This document shows, piece by piece, positions 45,681 to 57,741 of a stretch of DNA of 64,000 bases. Both the position numbers and the translations under genes were made by a program. Position 1 is the first letter of the stretch, and the number at the start of each line of letters is the position of its first letter. The notes under the pieces were generated by a model. The model was not told the origin of the DNA and ran no database searches. It saw only the letters and a program-made list of their open reading frames with translations. The DNA comes from Riptortus pedestris (taxonomy: Eukaryota; Arthropoda; Insecta; Hemiptera; Alydidae), in contig CM032230.1 in assembly GCA_019009955.1 (NCBI GenBank), positions 124,247,501 to 124,311,500 on the forward strand, in the 5' to 3' direction.

Positions 45681-45862
45681 ATGACCTAGAGTGGCGAGTT
45701 CGATTCCCGCCTGGGCAATAGGAATTTATTTAGTGGTGAAATAAATAAAATCCTTAGTGCCACCCTGGCTAGGAAAGGGTGGCAACTTGTAGATAACCCG
45801 TCCAAACTAGCTTTAGTTGAAGAAATTCAGAGGAATAGGGCTTCAATAAATTAACATTGTGA
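45681..45862 (+). mobile_element. tRNA-derived SINE, 5' truncated
   Basis: A Pol III B-box-like GAGTTCGATTCCCGCC (around 45696-45711) is followed by the SINE body GGGCAATAGGAATTTATTTA, AATAAAATCCTTAGTGCCAC, GGCTAGGAAAGGGTGGCAAC and TGTAGATAACCCGTCC. It ends GGGCTTCAATAAATTAAC. The A-box half is missing. Confidence 0.75.
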
Positions 45863-47009
45863 AACCATTTTTCTTCCAGACATTTAAATCTAGTATTAAT
45901 GCTAGGTCAGGTGTATTCAAATATCTGCTTATTTGAGAATTAACGAAGCAGTTTGCATTTTCCTCGACATTCTAACAGAATGGATTTTGATTAGCAATTT
46001 TCCGAGGAACTACCAAAATTTTCATTCCATTATTCAGTCCAAACACAGCTATCTATTCCCGTTTGTATCAATGGAGTTGTTTATTTGACAAAATTCTCTG
46101 TTCGGATTCCATTAGAATACCAAAAGCCATCCGGAACGAACTTCTCTCCGGTCATTTATTGCATATATCTATCTACACGGGCTTACCTAGAATCTCTGCC
46201 AATATTGTCCACTTTGAATACTAAAATAATAATTGATGTTAATGCAACGTGTGCCTTGGCAGTTGCAAAAATGATATTTCTGGCAATTAATTACCATCCC
46301 GATTTCTTAAAATTTGTTTAATGCATGTAATTCAGTTGGTATATCACCTGAAACATAAAAGTACCGATTTACGGTCTGTGTTAACCATGTACATGGCCGC
46401 TGTTAATGTATTCATAGAAGTCCGAAAATAGCTTATTTATGCTCATGCTTATATAATATATAATAATTTATTATTATGCTGAAATAATATTTATGTGAAT
46501 AACTTCCATGATGCTTTGAAATGCAAATACTTTCTACTGCCACATGGATTCCAAGAACTTTCTATGACTGGGCTCCATGGGCAAAATAGCAAAAAGGTTA
46601 CCTCCTTCTTGATACATTCAACGATCGAGAGCCACAAGTGGTTGTTAGGTGGCAGTTGGCTTCAAACCACGTACATTGGTTTTCTGGCAGGTGGAATTGC
46701 ATTATATTCCAGGTTGAGTAAAACTTCTAAACTTTCACAATACAGATTTATTGTAGCGACAGAGCTCTTTCTACACAGTGCATCATCGACAGGGTCATTT
46801 TGACACACCACAAAACATAAAGAGCCTACACCTATTACAGTGTAAAACATATTAAAATGTTGAACAGTTAGAACAATAAAATATATTATCCCTTAAAATA
46901 ACTAGCATTCAAGTTTAAAATATAGACTCAACTTCATAAGGGAAATTGAAATGGTATATTTTAGCAATAACGATTGTAAACATGTATCGTTTAGCGGTAG
47001 CATTTGCTT
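45863..47009. other. No gene recognised; possible degenerate element end
   Basis: A 102-codon plus frame (46495-46803) has no motif. On the minus strand near 46735-46805, CCTGTCGATGATGCACTGTG, then TAGAAAGAGCTCTGTCGC, is reminiscent of Penelope-type terminal sequence but does not keep a CUGANGA core. Confidence 0.3.
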
Positions 47010-47410
47010 CCAGGTTTAGTCTTCTTATAACTGTAGATTCCAGGTTTAGTCTTCTTATAACTGTAGATTCCAGGTTTAGTCTTCCTATAACTGTAGATTC
47101 CAGGTTTAGTCTTCTTATAACTATAGATTCCAGGTTTAGTCTTCTTATAACTGTAGATTCCAGGTTTAGTCTTCTTATAACTATAGATTCCAGGTTTAGT
47201 CTTCCTATAACTGTAGATTCCAGGTTTAGTCTTCTTATAACTGTAGATTCCAGGTTTAGTCTTCTTATAACTGTAGATTCCAGGTTTAGTCTTCTTATAA
47301 CTGTAGATTCCAGGTTTAGTCTTCTTATAACTGTAGATTCCAGGTTTAGTCTTCTTATAACTGTAGATTCCAGGTTTAGTCTTCTTATAACTGTAGATTC
47401 CAGGTTTAGT
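47010..47410 (+). repeat. 30-bp minisatellite, 13 units plus partial
   Basis: The unit starts CCAGGTTTAGTCTTCTTATA and ends ACTGTAGATT. Thirteen full units run 47010-47399 with a partial at 47400-47410. Units 3 and 7 have CTTCCTATA and units 4 and 6 have ACTATAG; all others are the standard form. Because 30 is a multiple of 3 and the unit has no stop in these frames, long repetitive open frames appear on both strands (171 and 206 codons). They are by-products of the array. Confidence 0.96.
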
Positions 47411-47489
47411 AAGAAGACTAACTGTAGACAAAGATATTCTAGAGAAAGGAGGTCTCTCTAAGCAATGATCCGACTCCGTCTCAGTTTGA

Positions 47490-47513
47490 TGATGAAAACG
47501 AGGTTCATGCAAA

Positions 47514-47571
<58 letters not shown>

Positions 47572-47725
47572 CACTTGAATATGAATGCAACTTTTGTTTG
47601 ATCATTACCAAATCCGAAATTTAAACGTTTTATATAAAAATTAAAATCAAGTTCGTTAATGGCTGAAATTGGACCCGGAGGGAGGGGGAGTTTAGAAGAG
47701 GAAATTTCAAAAATTCGAAAGATCA
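47490..47725 (-). mobile_element. HINE-like fragment around (TA)n
   Basis: Reversed blocks are GATGATGAAAACGAGGTTC, a (TA)n at 47518-47564, TTTGATCATTACCAAATCCG, AAGTTCGTTAATGGCTGAAA and a G-rich run. Both ends are missing. Confidence 0.68.
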
Positions 47726-48037
47726 AATAACTCAATAACTAAATAATAATTACAATCAAGTATTTTAATTCTACTCTGATGTTTTGTTAGCTACGGTATA
47801 TTACACAGATACACAATTTATTACGAAAAAAGGCGTGTCTAATGCTTTTGAACTATGAACTATGAATATATATATGTGATATTTAAGGATGAAAATTAAA
47901 GTGGAAATGTTTCAAACACATTACAATTTTTTTTTGTCCTAAAGACATGAGTAGTTTTGGAGTAGTGCTTGGAAACCCTCTTATAGAACATTAATTAAAA
48001 CATAAAGTGACCTTTAATTACGTTTATAATAATATTT

Positions 48038-48185
48038 GGGAGTCAGGTTAACCTTGTGATGCAATGCTTAAATTCACTTGGCAAACCTAGAGTTGTAAGT
48101 TCGATTTTTGCCTGAGCAATAGGAATTTGACGAGCTCATTAAATAAAATCCCTGAATAGAAAAGGGTGACAGAAAGAAAGAAACA
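48038..48185 (+). mobile_element. tRNA-derived SINE
   Basis: AGTCAGGTTAACCTTGTGAT is in the A-box position and GTAAGTTCGATTTTTGCC (around 48095-48112) in the B-box position. The shared body (GAGCAATAGGAATTTGAC, CATTAAATAAAATCCCTGAA, AGAAAAGGGTG) then breaks off into AAAGAAAG repeats. It is more diverged than the 45.7-kb copy. Confidence 0.65.
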
Positions 48186-48205
48186 CCGGAGAGAAAGAAA
48201 GAAAA

Positions 48206-49180
48206 TTTATTTGGACGAATACATAAGTATTATACACAAAGTGTTATTATACAAGATTTGTCACAAAATTGTTATATTTTGGCACAACCTTGGACGCAGT
48301 CGTTCTTCAGTGGTGCCTAAATTATAATAGGTGGCTCCACTTGGCATGGAAAGGCAGGCATGATATTCCCTTGCAAGTTGTTGAATGTAAACTGAAATAG
48401 GAGCAACCTCCAATTCCCTGTGGATTTGGCTGTTCCTAACAAACCATGGAGTATTTTCCGCTACACGAAGTTCTTTCCTCTGGAAGGACTGGATTATCTT
48501 TTTGTGTGTTGCTGATGCCCAGCCAGACTGGGTATGCATATGCAAATATAAAGAGTATGATTGTTTTGTAAAGTAGTGCTGCGCAAGTCAGTTTCATTGG
48601 TGTATTTTGGTTTATTAAATATATTTGTGCAAGTCGTGTGTGTGCTTGTTACAATTTAATGTGAATTTGATGCCGCCATGTAAGCCCTGTGTCAAAATGT
48701 ACTCCAATATAGTGGATGCTTCAGTCCTTCGGAGTCAAAGGAATTGAGTGATGTCCAATTATCACTACAGGAAGATATTCGTTCTTAAAACGTTGAAGAG
48801 CAAGAATCTTGGCCTGCGTTTTATCGGGGTTTAAAGGGAGCTTCCAGTTCTTTAACTATCTTGAGACCTGGTTGGTTACTGGGATTGAGTTTGGAAGAGT
48901 TTAGAGTTTCGTCTTGAGTGAGGAGGAGTGTGTCATCTGCGAAGGTAGCTAACACAGAATTTTTCAGGATGTCACAACAGTTGAGGATGTAGGGCAAAGG
49001 GCTTAGTATAGATCCTTGAGGTACGCCAGCTCTGATATCCCGGTTCGTGCTGACTGGTTTATTTATTTTCAAATGGAATGTTCTTCCTTGTAAATGGATG
49101 CAATAACACTATAAAGGCATGCAGGAGTCTTTTCGTGCAGGAGTCTTCGTGCCATACAGAGTCGAATGCATTTGAAGACA
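48206..49180 (-). mobile_element. Jockey-type LINE fragment
   Basis: A minus-strand fragment from the middle of reverse transcriptase (49177) to the protein C-terminus and a 3' UTR ending near an AATAAATTTTC motif at about 48205. It is truncated at the 5' side and has no visible target duplication. Confidence 0.75.
48261..49177 (-). pseudogene. Jockey-type reverse transcriptase remnant
   Basis: In order on the minus strand: SNAFDSVWH (RT motif A with the first catalytic aspartate), then a frame change, INKPVSTNRDIRAGVPQGSI (motif with GVPQGS) and LATFADDTLLL (the catalytic FADD motif). After a TGA come PDKTQAKILALQRF and HTRLAQIY. The end is ENTPWFVRNSQIHRELEV, typical of Jockey-clade C-termini. 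No RNase H is present, in agreement with that clade. Several frameshifts and stops make it inactive, and about half of the protein, including the endonuclease, is missing. Confidence 0.8.
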
Positions 49181-49839
49181 TATATAAATATTAATATAAT
49201 CATATTTGGCTTTGAAGTATATCAAGTAATTGGATGACGGCTTTGCTATGATATTAACTACCTTCCTATGAATTTGTATTACAGAATTTGTTAGTTCCCA
49301 ATGCAAGTTGTTAGTCAAATGATTCATGTTATGGCACTGCGTGTCTAGAAAGAATTTCATCTATCCTGAAGCCTTTTAACCACATGGCTAAATAGCCCTT
49401 GGAATCTCTAGCCTATAATAGAGTGTTAAGTCCTTTTAGCCACCAGATCACAGACATCCTCCATTAACACTTTCGGATAGGGTTAATTTAATAAATAATT
49501 GCCTCTAATGATGATCATTTTCCTTGAAAAGAAGAGTAACCAAATTAAAAGGTATTGAAAGTAAAAGGAAAATGGTGACTGGATAACTCAAGTGGAGAGA
49601 ATCGGGGGTCGTCTGTATTACTCAGTATCGGCGGGGAGGGGGGGGGGGTGAAGAGGGGGAGTGGGTGCGTTATGAAGACTTCCAGAAAGTATTGCCCATT
49701 CAAGCTCAAAGGCTTTTGATAAGATGATAAGGGGAGGTATTCCCGCCGAACAAAATGGCAAAAGGAGAAAAAGTTTCATTGATTTCAGTATGCTTGTCAC
49801 AATCTCCGATATCAAAGGGTAGTCGAGTCTTATATCAGG
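49181..49839. other. No gene recognised
   Basis: Unassigned. A G-rich patch (GGGGAGGGGGGGGGGTGAAG) at about 49633-49652 is the only notable feature. Confidence 0.35.
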
Positions 49840-49840
49840 G

Positions 49841-50550
<710 letters not shown>

Positions 50551-50765
50551 GGGGCTCTGGTTAGCGATGTGAGTTAAGCATTAGTCTTAATCTCACGTGG
50601 TAAACATAGAGTGACGAGTTCAACGTGCCCGCGCCTTTGAAAATAGGAATTTAGTGGCGTACTCATTAAATAAAACCCTTAGTCCCAGTCTGGCAAGAAA
50701 AGGCTGGTAACCTGTAGATAACCCGACTAGCCGTAGTAGCACAAAGTGGAGCTTAATAAATATCT
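50551..50765 (+). mobile_element. tRNA-derived SINE, near complete
   Basis: A tRNA-like head (GGGGCTCTGGTTAGCGATGT at the A box; GACGAGTTCAACGTGCCCG at the B box) is followed by the body TAGGAATTTAGTGGCGTACT, CAGTCTGGCAAGAAAAGG and GGTAACCTGTAGATAACCCG. It ends GCTTAATAAATATC. It is one of two copies here with both promoter boxes clear. Confidence 0.75.
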
Positions 50766-51879
50766 TTTCTTTTTTTTTTACATACAAAATAAAGTCCTAT
50801 TGTATTAATTAACGGCATATCTTAGGTACCTAGAATTTAGAAGGATACTCCTTATTGTAATACATGGTCATTCTTTAACCTACCATGAGAAAATAAAACG
50901 TGTCTTCATAGAAATTATTTTTATTATTATGCACCTTCTGTATAAGTTCAACTAACTTCTCCATTTTTCCTGTAATAAGAGGTGTATCTATAAATGCCTT
51001 GACATTTAACCTGGACTTATGGTCTTTACTAGAACTGGGAAGTTTCTGAAGGCTGAGAACTAAAAATAAATTGGGAACATTTGAGTCATTGGAAAAATCA
51101 ATAAATAACAGTTATAAAATATTCAATTGGCAACAATGTGGTTTTATAACATTTTTGGATTTGAGGATTTTAATTATTTTAATATTACTCCTTATAAGGT
51201 TCCGTTTATTTTAAGAGCGAATGAACTCGAACTTCCTTTTCCGGTTAAATGTTTAAATTATTTCTTGGGATTTGTAGGGTTCTTTTAATGTATATTTATT
51301 TACTTTCCTTACTTGTTGTCGTATTTTTTGAGTATATGCAGGTAGGGTTGCTTGTAGCTAATAAAAGCCTTTTAGTTTTAGTTTAGTTTGTGTCTTCAGC
51401 TCTACCTTTGAACTATTATTTTAACTTTGACTAGTTTTTTTATTTATTTATTTTTTTTTTAAATTTGCTTGTATATTCTTGGTATAAATAGTGTGGTAGT
51501 TATATAGATTTTGTTATTTTTTGATTGGTTAATTTATCATATGGTTTTATTATGCCAAAAAGCATTGATGATGGGGCTAGTTGTTCCAAAAGTACTCTGC
51601 CTGTAACATGAGTGGAGGTGTTTAACCTTTTTATATCCTTCAGTTAAATCATTTCCTACAGTTAAGTGAAGATTGTAAGACATTTTGGTGCCATTCAGTT
51701 ATTATCAAAACCTAAAACCAAAAAGCTAAAGAAAAACCAATATGAACCAGAGATTCAGAGCAAAATTAAAAAAATCCAGGACTGCCAAAAAACATTTGGA
51801 AGGGTTGGTCTCCATTGTAAAGTAAAAAAACAAATCTTTATCAGTTGATACAGTGATAAGCAGGGCTGGAAATACCGAT
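50766..51879. other. No gene recognised
   Basis: AT-rich. Very diverged HINE-like words (TTTCTGAAGGCTGAGAACTA near 51045) suggest an old copy but cannot be delimited. Confidence 0.35.
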
Positions 51880-52240
51880 TAGTAGTAACTAAGCAGATTT
51901 CCTACGTGCTAGTATAGCACGGTACTAATCTCATCTCACCGTTTATTTTCCATTTCTAAAAAAAAAAAAAAAATTTTTTTTCTTAACTCAAATATTAATC
52001 AAATTATTCATGCACACTTGTTTTCAAACTTTAGTAAACCCTGTCATCTATTGGGACACAGTTACTTACAGGTTATCACTCTTCTATAGACAGAGTGGGA
52101 CTAAGGGATTTATTTATCCCTTAGTTCGAACAGGAATCAATAGAGTATTAATAGTTGAACAAGTTTGGTTGTTCTACAACATTTTCCCCACTCATAAAAC
52201 GGAGATATATTGAATTTAAAAATTCCCCCTAACCTCTTAG
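51880..52240 (+). mobile_element. HINE-like copy, strongly diverged
   Basis: AACTAAGCAGATTTCCTACG marks the 5' end and CATAAAACGGAGATATATTG, then TCCCCCTAACC, marks the core start. The 3' half is absent. Confidence 0.5.
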
Positions 52241-52258
52241 CAAGAAGCTGGGTATCAC

Positions 52259-52259
<1 letters not shown>

Positions 52260-52316
<57 letters not shown>
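52260..52316. repeat. Poly(A) tract
   Basis: 57 A bases directly abutting the truncated LTR. It could be the tail of a retroposed copy or simple expansion. Confidence 0.93.
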
Positions 52317-52319
<3 letters not shown>

Positions 52320-52745
52320 ACAGTCAGTTTGCTCTCAGTTGTCATCATGTGTGTTTAGTGCAACTGTGCGACTTAGTGCAGTGCGGTAAAGTGTTTTTAT
52401 GTGAAGAACAGAGTTATGCCGTTACTGTAAGGAACATTATAGTGCCGTGTATAAGACAGTGCAGTGCCGCCAAAGTAAAGGACAGTGCAGTGCCGTCTTC
52501 ATGTGAAGTTCAGTGATCATGAGTGAATTATTGGACTGTGTAATCTGAAGAGCAGTGACGTGCATACTCACTCATATCAGTGCATACTGTGAGTAGTAAT
52601 TAAGAATAATTAACCAAGTGTATTGTGGATTGTTAAATAAATTGTGCAGTGATAAAAACTGTGAAGCTTGTGTGAATTTCATTTTTCAATCCAAAAGAAC
52701 TCTTATTAACAACGTTTATTACTGATTTTGTAATAAAACGTAACA
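52317..52745 (+). mobile_element. LTR fragment, same family as 8974-9613
   Basis: Collinear with the 3' two thirds of the solo LTR: GTGCGACTTAGTGCAGTGCG, GACAGTGCAGTGCCG units, GAATTATTGGACTGTGTAAT, GCAGTGATAAAAACTGTGAA and the CGTAACA terminus, followed by ATATAT. The promoter-bearing 5' third is missing and a poly(A) run takes its place. Confidence 0.78.
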
Positions 52746-53183
52746 ATATATATTCAATTAAAAAGTATGGAAAAGTGATATTTATAGGTAGATTATTTTT
52801 TTATGAGCTTGAAAAAAAATACGCTTGAAAATCGTCAATTTTTTTCCCAATTTTAAATGTTTTAAAATTTTATTTTAAATTTAATGTAATAATGAATGAC
52901 TAATGGGTTGAATGAAACAGTTTAATATTGAGTACAGATCAAATTGGTACAGATCAAATAAACATTATCCATCCAAGAAATAAAATCTTAATTTATATAT
53001 CTCATATAGTTAAGATGTGTTTAAACAATATTTGGTATTTGGACACGGAAGTGAACGTTTCATTATATATCCACTTATGGTTAAATTTCGATGGCTAAAA
53101 TTAAACGTTTACTGATAGCTAAAAATTAAAATAAATGTTGGTTAATACCCGAGATAGGAGGAAGCAGTGTGAAGACCACCATT

Positions 53184-53442
53184 TGAGGCGTTTGGTTTCA
53201 AAACCAGGTACATCCATTTTCAAAAATTTTTCAGGACTGATCAAAATAGATTTCATTTTTTAAAAAAGTCAGTTTAACACATGTTTTTCATTATCTGCCG
53301 GTATTGATTTAGGAAGGATCTAGATGGTTTTGGAAAAAACGCGCCCAATACATCATTTCCGGCATTAAAAACTTATGAAAAATTAAAAAAAAAATGTTTT
53401 TGAAAAAAACGGATGTACCTGGTTTTGAAACCAAACGCCTCA
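53184..53442. mobile_element. MITE with perfect 32-bp terminal inverted repeats
   Basis: The left end 53184-53215 starts TGAGGCGTTTGGTTTCAAAA and continues CCAGGTACATCC. The right end 53411-53442 is its exact reverse complement. Similarity continues into the A/T-rich TTTTCAAAAA inner part. The 259-bp element encodes nothing. The flanks (ATT on the left, TTT on the right) do not give a clear duplication, so the superfamily is undetermined. Perfect ends argue for recent origin. Confidence 0.88.
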
Positions 53443-53479
53443 TTTATTAAAAGTGAAATTTAAGACAAAATTCGTGGTT

Positions 53480-53700
53480 ACAATTTATCGATGCGGTTTA
53501 TAGTATCGGAATTACTTTTCATTTTCTACTCTCCCCCTTTAACCCCCCCCCCTCACCACTTGTTTGATTACATTCTTTAACAAACTTGATCTTGAGTTTT
53601 ACATAAAACGTTTATAAACCGAGTTTGGTAATGTTCAAACAAAACATCCGAACGAGAGAACTTCAAGTTAGGGACCGATGGACATTTGAATATCTTTTTC
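53480..53700 (+). mobile_element. HINE-like core fragment
   Basis: ATCGATGCGGTTTATAGTAT, a C-rich run, TTAACAAACTTGATCTTGAG, ACCGAGTTTGGTAATG and a shortened GGGACCGATGGACATTTGAA. The microsatellite and 3' palindrome are missing. Confidence 0.62.
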
Positions 53701-54023
53701 GGAATTTGTGTAGGGGAAAATGTGCTATAAACGTTAAGAAAGTAAAGGAAAGGAAAATCAGCGGAAGGGGGCGAGACATATTGGATAGAAGGAAAAGAGA
53801 CGAACAGGGATTGGCCAAGAAGGCTTCAGGCGAGTCCCCTATCAGCCAATTACAGCTCTCCATTTCAGGCCTCTTGTTCGACGTCACATCTCTACAGGCT
53901 CCTTCTGGCCCCTTTTTCTCCCTTTTTTTTTCATTGGGTTTTCCTGGCTCTGAAGTCCTCTTGTAAATCAATTAGAAAAATATACAAATATTTTCCTTGT
54001 AAGGAATATTATAAAACTGTTTA
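53701..54023. other. No gene recognised
   Basis: Opposite-strand frames of 113 and 102 codons overlap at 53.63-53.97 kb; their first parts lie in the HINE-like fragment and no motif is seen. Confidence 0.35.
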
Positions 54024-54640
54024 TAAAAGGCCGTCACGAGGGTGCTACTAATAGTCAACAGATTTACCACGTACTTAAATATGCCAAACTGATCACAGTA
54101 TCTTATACTGAATTCAAAGGCGCTATGTTTTGAGCATTTAGTTGATTTTCAATTAATCAATTCCCTCCACTAAAGGGAAAAATATTCATTGATTCTATCC
54201 AGGAAAATGAAGACCGTTATGTATGTGTATACATTTATATATGTAAAACTAAGGTAAACTTCGTCAATGACTGAAATCGGACCAGTGGGAAAGGGGTTTA
54301 GAGGGGAGAATTTGAAAATTCAAAATATCTCCGTTATTATACGCCGTATCGAAAAATTGCTTGTAATGAAATGTTTCATTTTATAACTTATTGTTTATAT
54401 GACATGATTGTTTATATGACGAGGTGAACTGAAGGTGAAACCTAATAAAGGAAATATCTCGGTTTATATTAGAGAATACAAATATTTTGTATATAAGTAA
54501 ATTTAAATTAAATAAACATAAGTAGCAATTATAGTAAAATATGTTAGTAATAAGACTGGTTTCACAGGATTTACCGATCTGACGTATAACAATGAAGATG
54601 CTTAGAATTGTTCCTTTAAACCCCCCCCCTCTCACATGCA
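54024..54640. mobile_element. Mosaic of HINE-like fragments
   Basis: A plus-strand 5' end (GGCCGTCACGAGGGTGCTAC) at 54027. A minus-strand core (CTGAAATCGGACCAGTGGGA, AAAATATCTCCGTTATTATA) is at 54265-54360. A plus-strand body (GGAAATATCTCGGTTTATAT, then a C run) follows at 54445-54635. Orientation changes show rearrangement or repeated insertion. Confidence 0.6.
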
Positions 54641-55818
54641 AATGAAATAATTATAAATAAAAAAATATTTCGTTTATTTAATTTAATGGTAGTTGTAATG
54701 TGGTGCTTACATCAAATTTTCTTTTCATTTAATTTTTTACTCATTTTTCAAAGTCAATTTTATTTACTTGAATACTCACATTAAATTGCTAAACCTCATA
54801 AATTTGGTTTTCATACACATTTCTGTGATTCAGTCACATTTATGAATATTTAAATTTGTATTTTTAATGATGGATGCGGAACCATCTTCTGAACTCTGAG
54901 AGAAAACAGGAGATTTAACACTTCACGTCTAAATTTTGTTATCAATGAAATTCAACAATGAAACAGTAATAAATTGGTGATCAAAAAATATTCAAGCCAA
55001 TTTAAATTACAAAAAAGAGTAAATTAGCATACAATAAATTTATTAAATCGAAAGATTATTTTTTTTTTCTAATCAGGTCTCAATATTATATACCTTCATA
55101 GCCCCAACTGGACGGGATACGATAAAGGTGGAGTAAGTGGTTTAAAAAAGAGCCATTATCATCGAGAAAGAAACTTATAATATATCATAATGTCCATAAA
55201 GATTCCAAATTCTTCATTGGATATTCCACTGGCCATCGAGTGGGGAACATCTGATTTATCTGCTACATAATACCAAGAAACCTCAATTCCAGAAAATCAG
55301 AGGAGGCATTGAAATTAGGATTGAAGGCAAACAAGAACCGGAAATTAAATAAGGGAAATAGCATAACGAAGGTAAAGTCCTTAATCACTTATGTATATAC
55401 CAACCCTAATTCTGGGATCTTTGAAAGGATTCAGCATGAATAGCAATAATATCCCTTGAAGACGGTTTCCCAGAAAAGCGAAAATTCAAACCTCTTTTCC
55501 CCGCTTTTCAATATGCAAATCTAAATACTTCCGTTTACCGACCACCACCCTCCGTTTTCTTTCATTTTAATAGTACAATTAGAATTCTTATTGATCCCAT
55601 TTTAAATATCGTTTAGTAATTTTAATATTCACTAATACCTTTAAAACTCACAGATAATTATTCTTTATGGATCCTCTCTTAAAGCTGGTTGGTACATATA
55701 CTACTTTGCGATTCCGATTTGACTAAAATTAATATAAAAAATAAATTTCTTTATTGTATAAAGCTTTAATATGCTTTTTAAAAATATAATCTCCATGAGA
55801 AAATTTAGTAATAATACT
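54641..55818. other. No gene recognised
   Basis: Unassigned AT-rich sequence. Confidence 0.35.
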
Positions 55819-56118
55819 TTATTGTTACTTGTTGTTAAGGTATTTGTTATTATTGCATATTGTTAAGGTATTTGTTATTGTTACTTGTTGTTAAGGTATT
55901 TGTTATTGTTACTTGTTGTTAAGGTATTTGTTATTGTTACTTGTTGTTAAGGTATTTGTTATTGTTACTTGTTGTTAAGGTATTTGTTATTGTTACTTGT
56001 TGTTAAGGTATTTGTTATTGTTATTGCACTTGTTGTTAAGGTATTTGTTATTGTTACTTGTTGTTACTTTTGAAAGGGCAAATCACCTTCGATGTGGTGT
56101 TCATGAATAAATAAATAT
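55819..56118 (+). repeat. 28-bp tandem array joined to a LINE-like tail
   Basis: The word AAGGTATTTGTTATTGTTAC recurs at 28-bp spacing from 55837 to about 56005 (one 33-bp step follows), about 8 units. The array is followed by GCAAATCACCTTCGATGTGG, then TGTTCATGAATAAATAAAT, which resembles a LINE 3' end (compare 11.14-11.18 kb). Confidence 0.82.
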
Positions 56119-56524
56119 GTTTCTCTGACAAAGCTCTTATAGAACGGTGGCGTGATTCTCAGAAAGCCTAAGACGATTTTTATATTGGGTTATCCCAGAT
56201 GTAAGGGTCCTTCTTTTAGGGAAGATACATATCGTTTTTTTCGTGCATATTCAATGACATGGCCAGAATTTGAACAGGCTTGAATTTCATCAGTTTGTCC
56301 GTCTGGCAAACGTCCATAACACCTTTGAGTTTTTAAAGAATGAATGTATGGTAGAAGAGAATATAAATTATATTTTATGTGCCTATATTTATATTTGAGA
56401 TATTTTCGACTTCTTCCACTGACTTCCACGAATACAAATATGTTCATGCCAGTTATAATTATTAATAAAAAATATAATAATTACTATATTTCCAGGCATT
56501 ATGGATCTTGTTAAAATCTATTTT
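56119..56524. other. No gene recognised
   Basis: Unassigned; an 85-codon minus frame at 56190-56447 has no recognisable motif. Confidence 0.35.
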
Positions 56525-57190
56525 AGCAGATTTCCATCAAGAGAAATCAGCTATTGAGGTTGTACTCAAGGTGCGATTTTGGAAAAAAAATTCTTCAAAT
56601 TTCCATGGATCCTGCCCGGGAAATGATGAAAATGAGGCCGTGCGTGTGCTTATTTCTTTTTTAACGCTCTAGCGATAGCAATTTTCCTTTGATCTTTACC
56701 AAACTTGATATTTAAATGTTTATGTAAAAATAAAGACCGAATTTGTTAATGGCTGAAATCGGAATGGTGGGTTTAGACGATAGGAATTTCGAATATAAAA
56801 TTATCTCCGTTATTGTACGTCGGGTCGAAAAATTGTATAAAATCATTCTTATTGCAAATATAATGTTCTATAATTACTGTTATATATGTTTTTTTTTCAC
56901 TCTGGATCATTAATCGAGATATTTTTGAATTACGTTCAGCCTTCGGTAACCCCCCCCCCCTCCTACTCATGGCATATTAACAGTAGCTAAGCTGTTATAT
57001 AATGACTCAATGTATTCGAAGCCCAAATACCATATATTGTCTCCTTCGAACTTTTACATACATATACATACTGTGATTAAGATTTTTTCAATCTATATGA
57101 GAAAACGTTTATTTGATCTATGCTATACTCAATATTAACCCATTCTGTTCAACTATGATAGCTAAAATCGGAAAGGGGAGGTTTGAGGGA
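56525..57190 (-). mobile_element. HINE-like copy, 3' and body
   Basis: Reversed 3' end AGCAGATTTCCATCAAGAGA, then AATCAGCTATTGAGG, at the left. It continues through TTAACGCTCTAGCGATAGC, AATTTGTTAATGGCTGAAAT and ATCTCCGTTATTGTACGTCG to a subfamily B end. A second core-like segment (GATAGCTAAAATCGGAAAGG) lies at about 57165-57190. The palindrome is damaged and the 5' end lost. Confidence 0.72.
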
Positions 57191-57221
57191 GGGCGGTAAA
57201 TTTTTTTTCTGTAATTTTTGA

Positions 57222-57741
57222 ATAATGGTAACATTACTAAACTGAAATGAGTGAAGAAAGTGAAACATTTTGCAATAGAGTAAAGAAAGTAATCACTTTC
57301 TTCACAAGTGAAGAAAGTGAATTGCCTTCTTAATTAGTAATAAGTATAAATTAAAAAATAATTTGAAGTTGGAAATTAAATGCTTTTAAATGTTTCTTAA
57401 CATTGTAAGAATTTATTTTACCTTCCTTGTTTATAACCTGCACTTGTCTATAACTGCACTACTCCACAATAATCACTAGTTGTATTATAACCATGCTTAT
57501 AACCTTTCACAAACATGCTTATAACCTACCAACAACATACCATAATCTTCACAACATCCTAATTTTGTTCATATTCTGGTTAGATCTGATCATGTATTAC
57601 ACGATTACAGAAAAAATTTAATATTACACTCATGACGAAAGTAGAATTTACAACTCTCGTGAAATTACCACACTCGCTTCGCTCGTGTGGGTAAACGTTT
57701 CACTCGAGTTGTAAAATAATCTACTTTCGTTACTTGTATAA
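57222..57741 (-). mobile_element. Foldback-type repeat, copy 2
   Basis: Reverse complement of 19090-19631 from TGAATAATGGTAACATTACT to the stem-loop at about 57625-57741, whose arms are ACGAAAGTAGAATTTACAAC and GTTGTAAAATAATCTACTTT. This copy has an extra internal duplication of a GAAGAAAGTGA block near 57.26-57.32 kb. Its loop carries CCACACTCGCTTCGCTCGTG, which copy 1 lacks. Confidence 0.72.

Noticed and set aside
45696..45711. tRNA gene
   Set aside because: Only a B-box with no foldable cloverleaf; the flanking body is shared with other copies, so it is a SINE.
46735..46805. Third hammerhead/Penelope-type end
   Set aside because: The CUGANGA core is not preserved (CTGTCGATGA) and no helix II can be drawn convincingly, so it is only mentioned within the unassigned interval.
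47010..47410. CRISPR-like array
   Set aside because: The repeats are contiguous with no spacers and the surroundings are eukaryotic transposons; no cas genes are present.
46946..47611. Open frames of 171 (plus) and 206 (minus) codons, the longest in the window
   Set aside because: They are produced by the 30-bp minisatellite, whose unit length is a multiple of three and lacks stops in these frames. The remainder is microsatellite translation.
53625..53971. Overlapping frames of 113 (plus) and 102 (minus) codons
   Set aside because: The plus frame starts inside a HINE-like fragment, and neither frame shows a recognisable motif.
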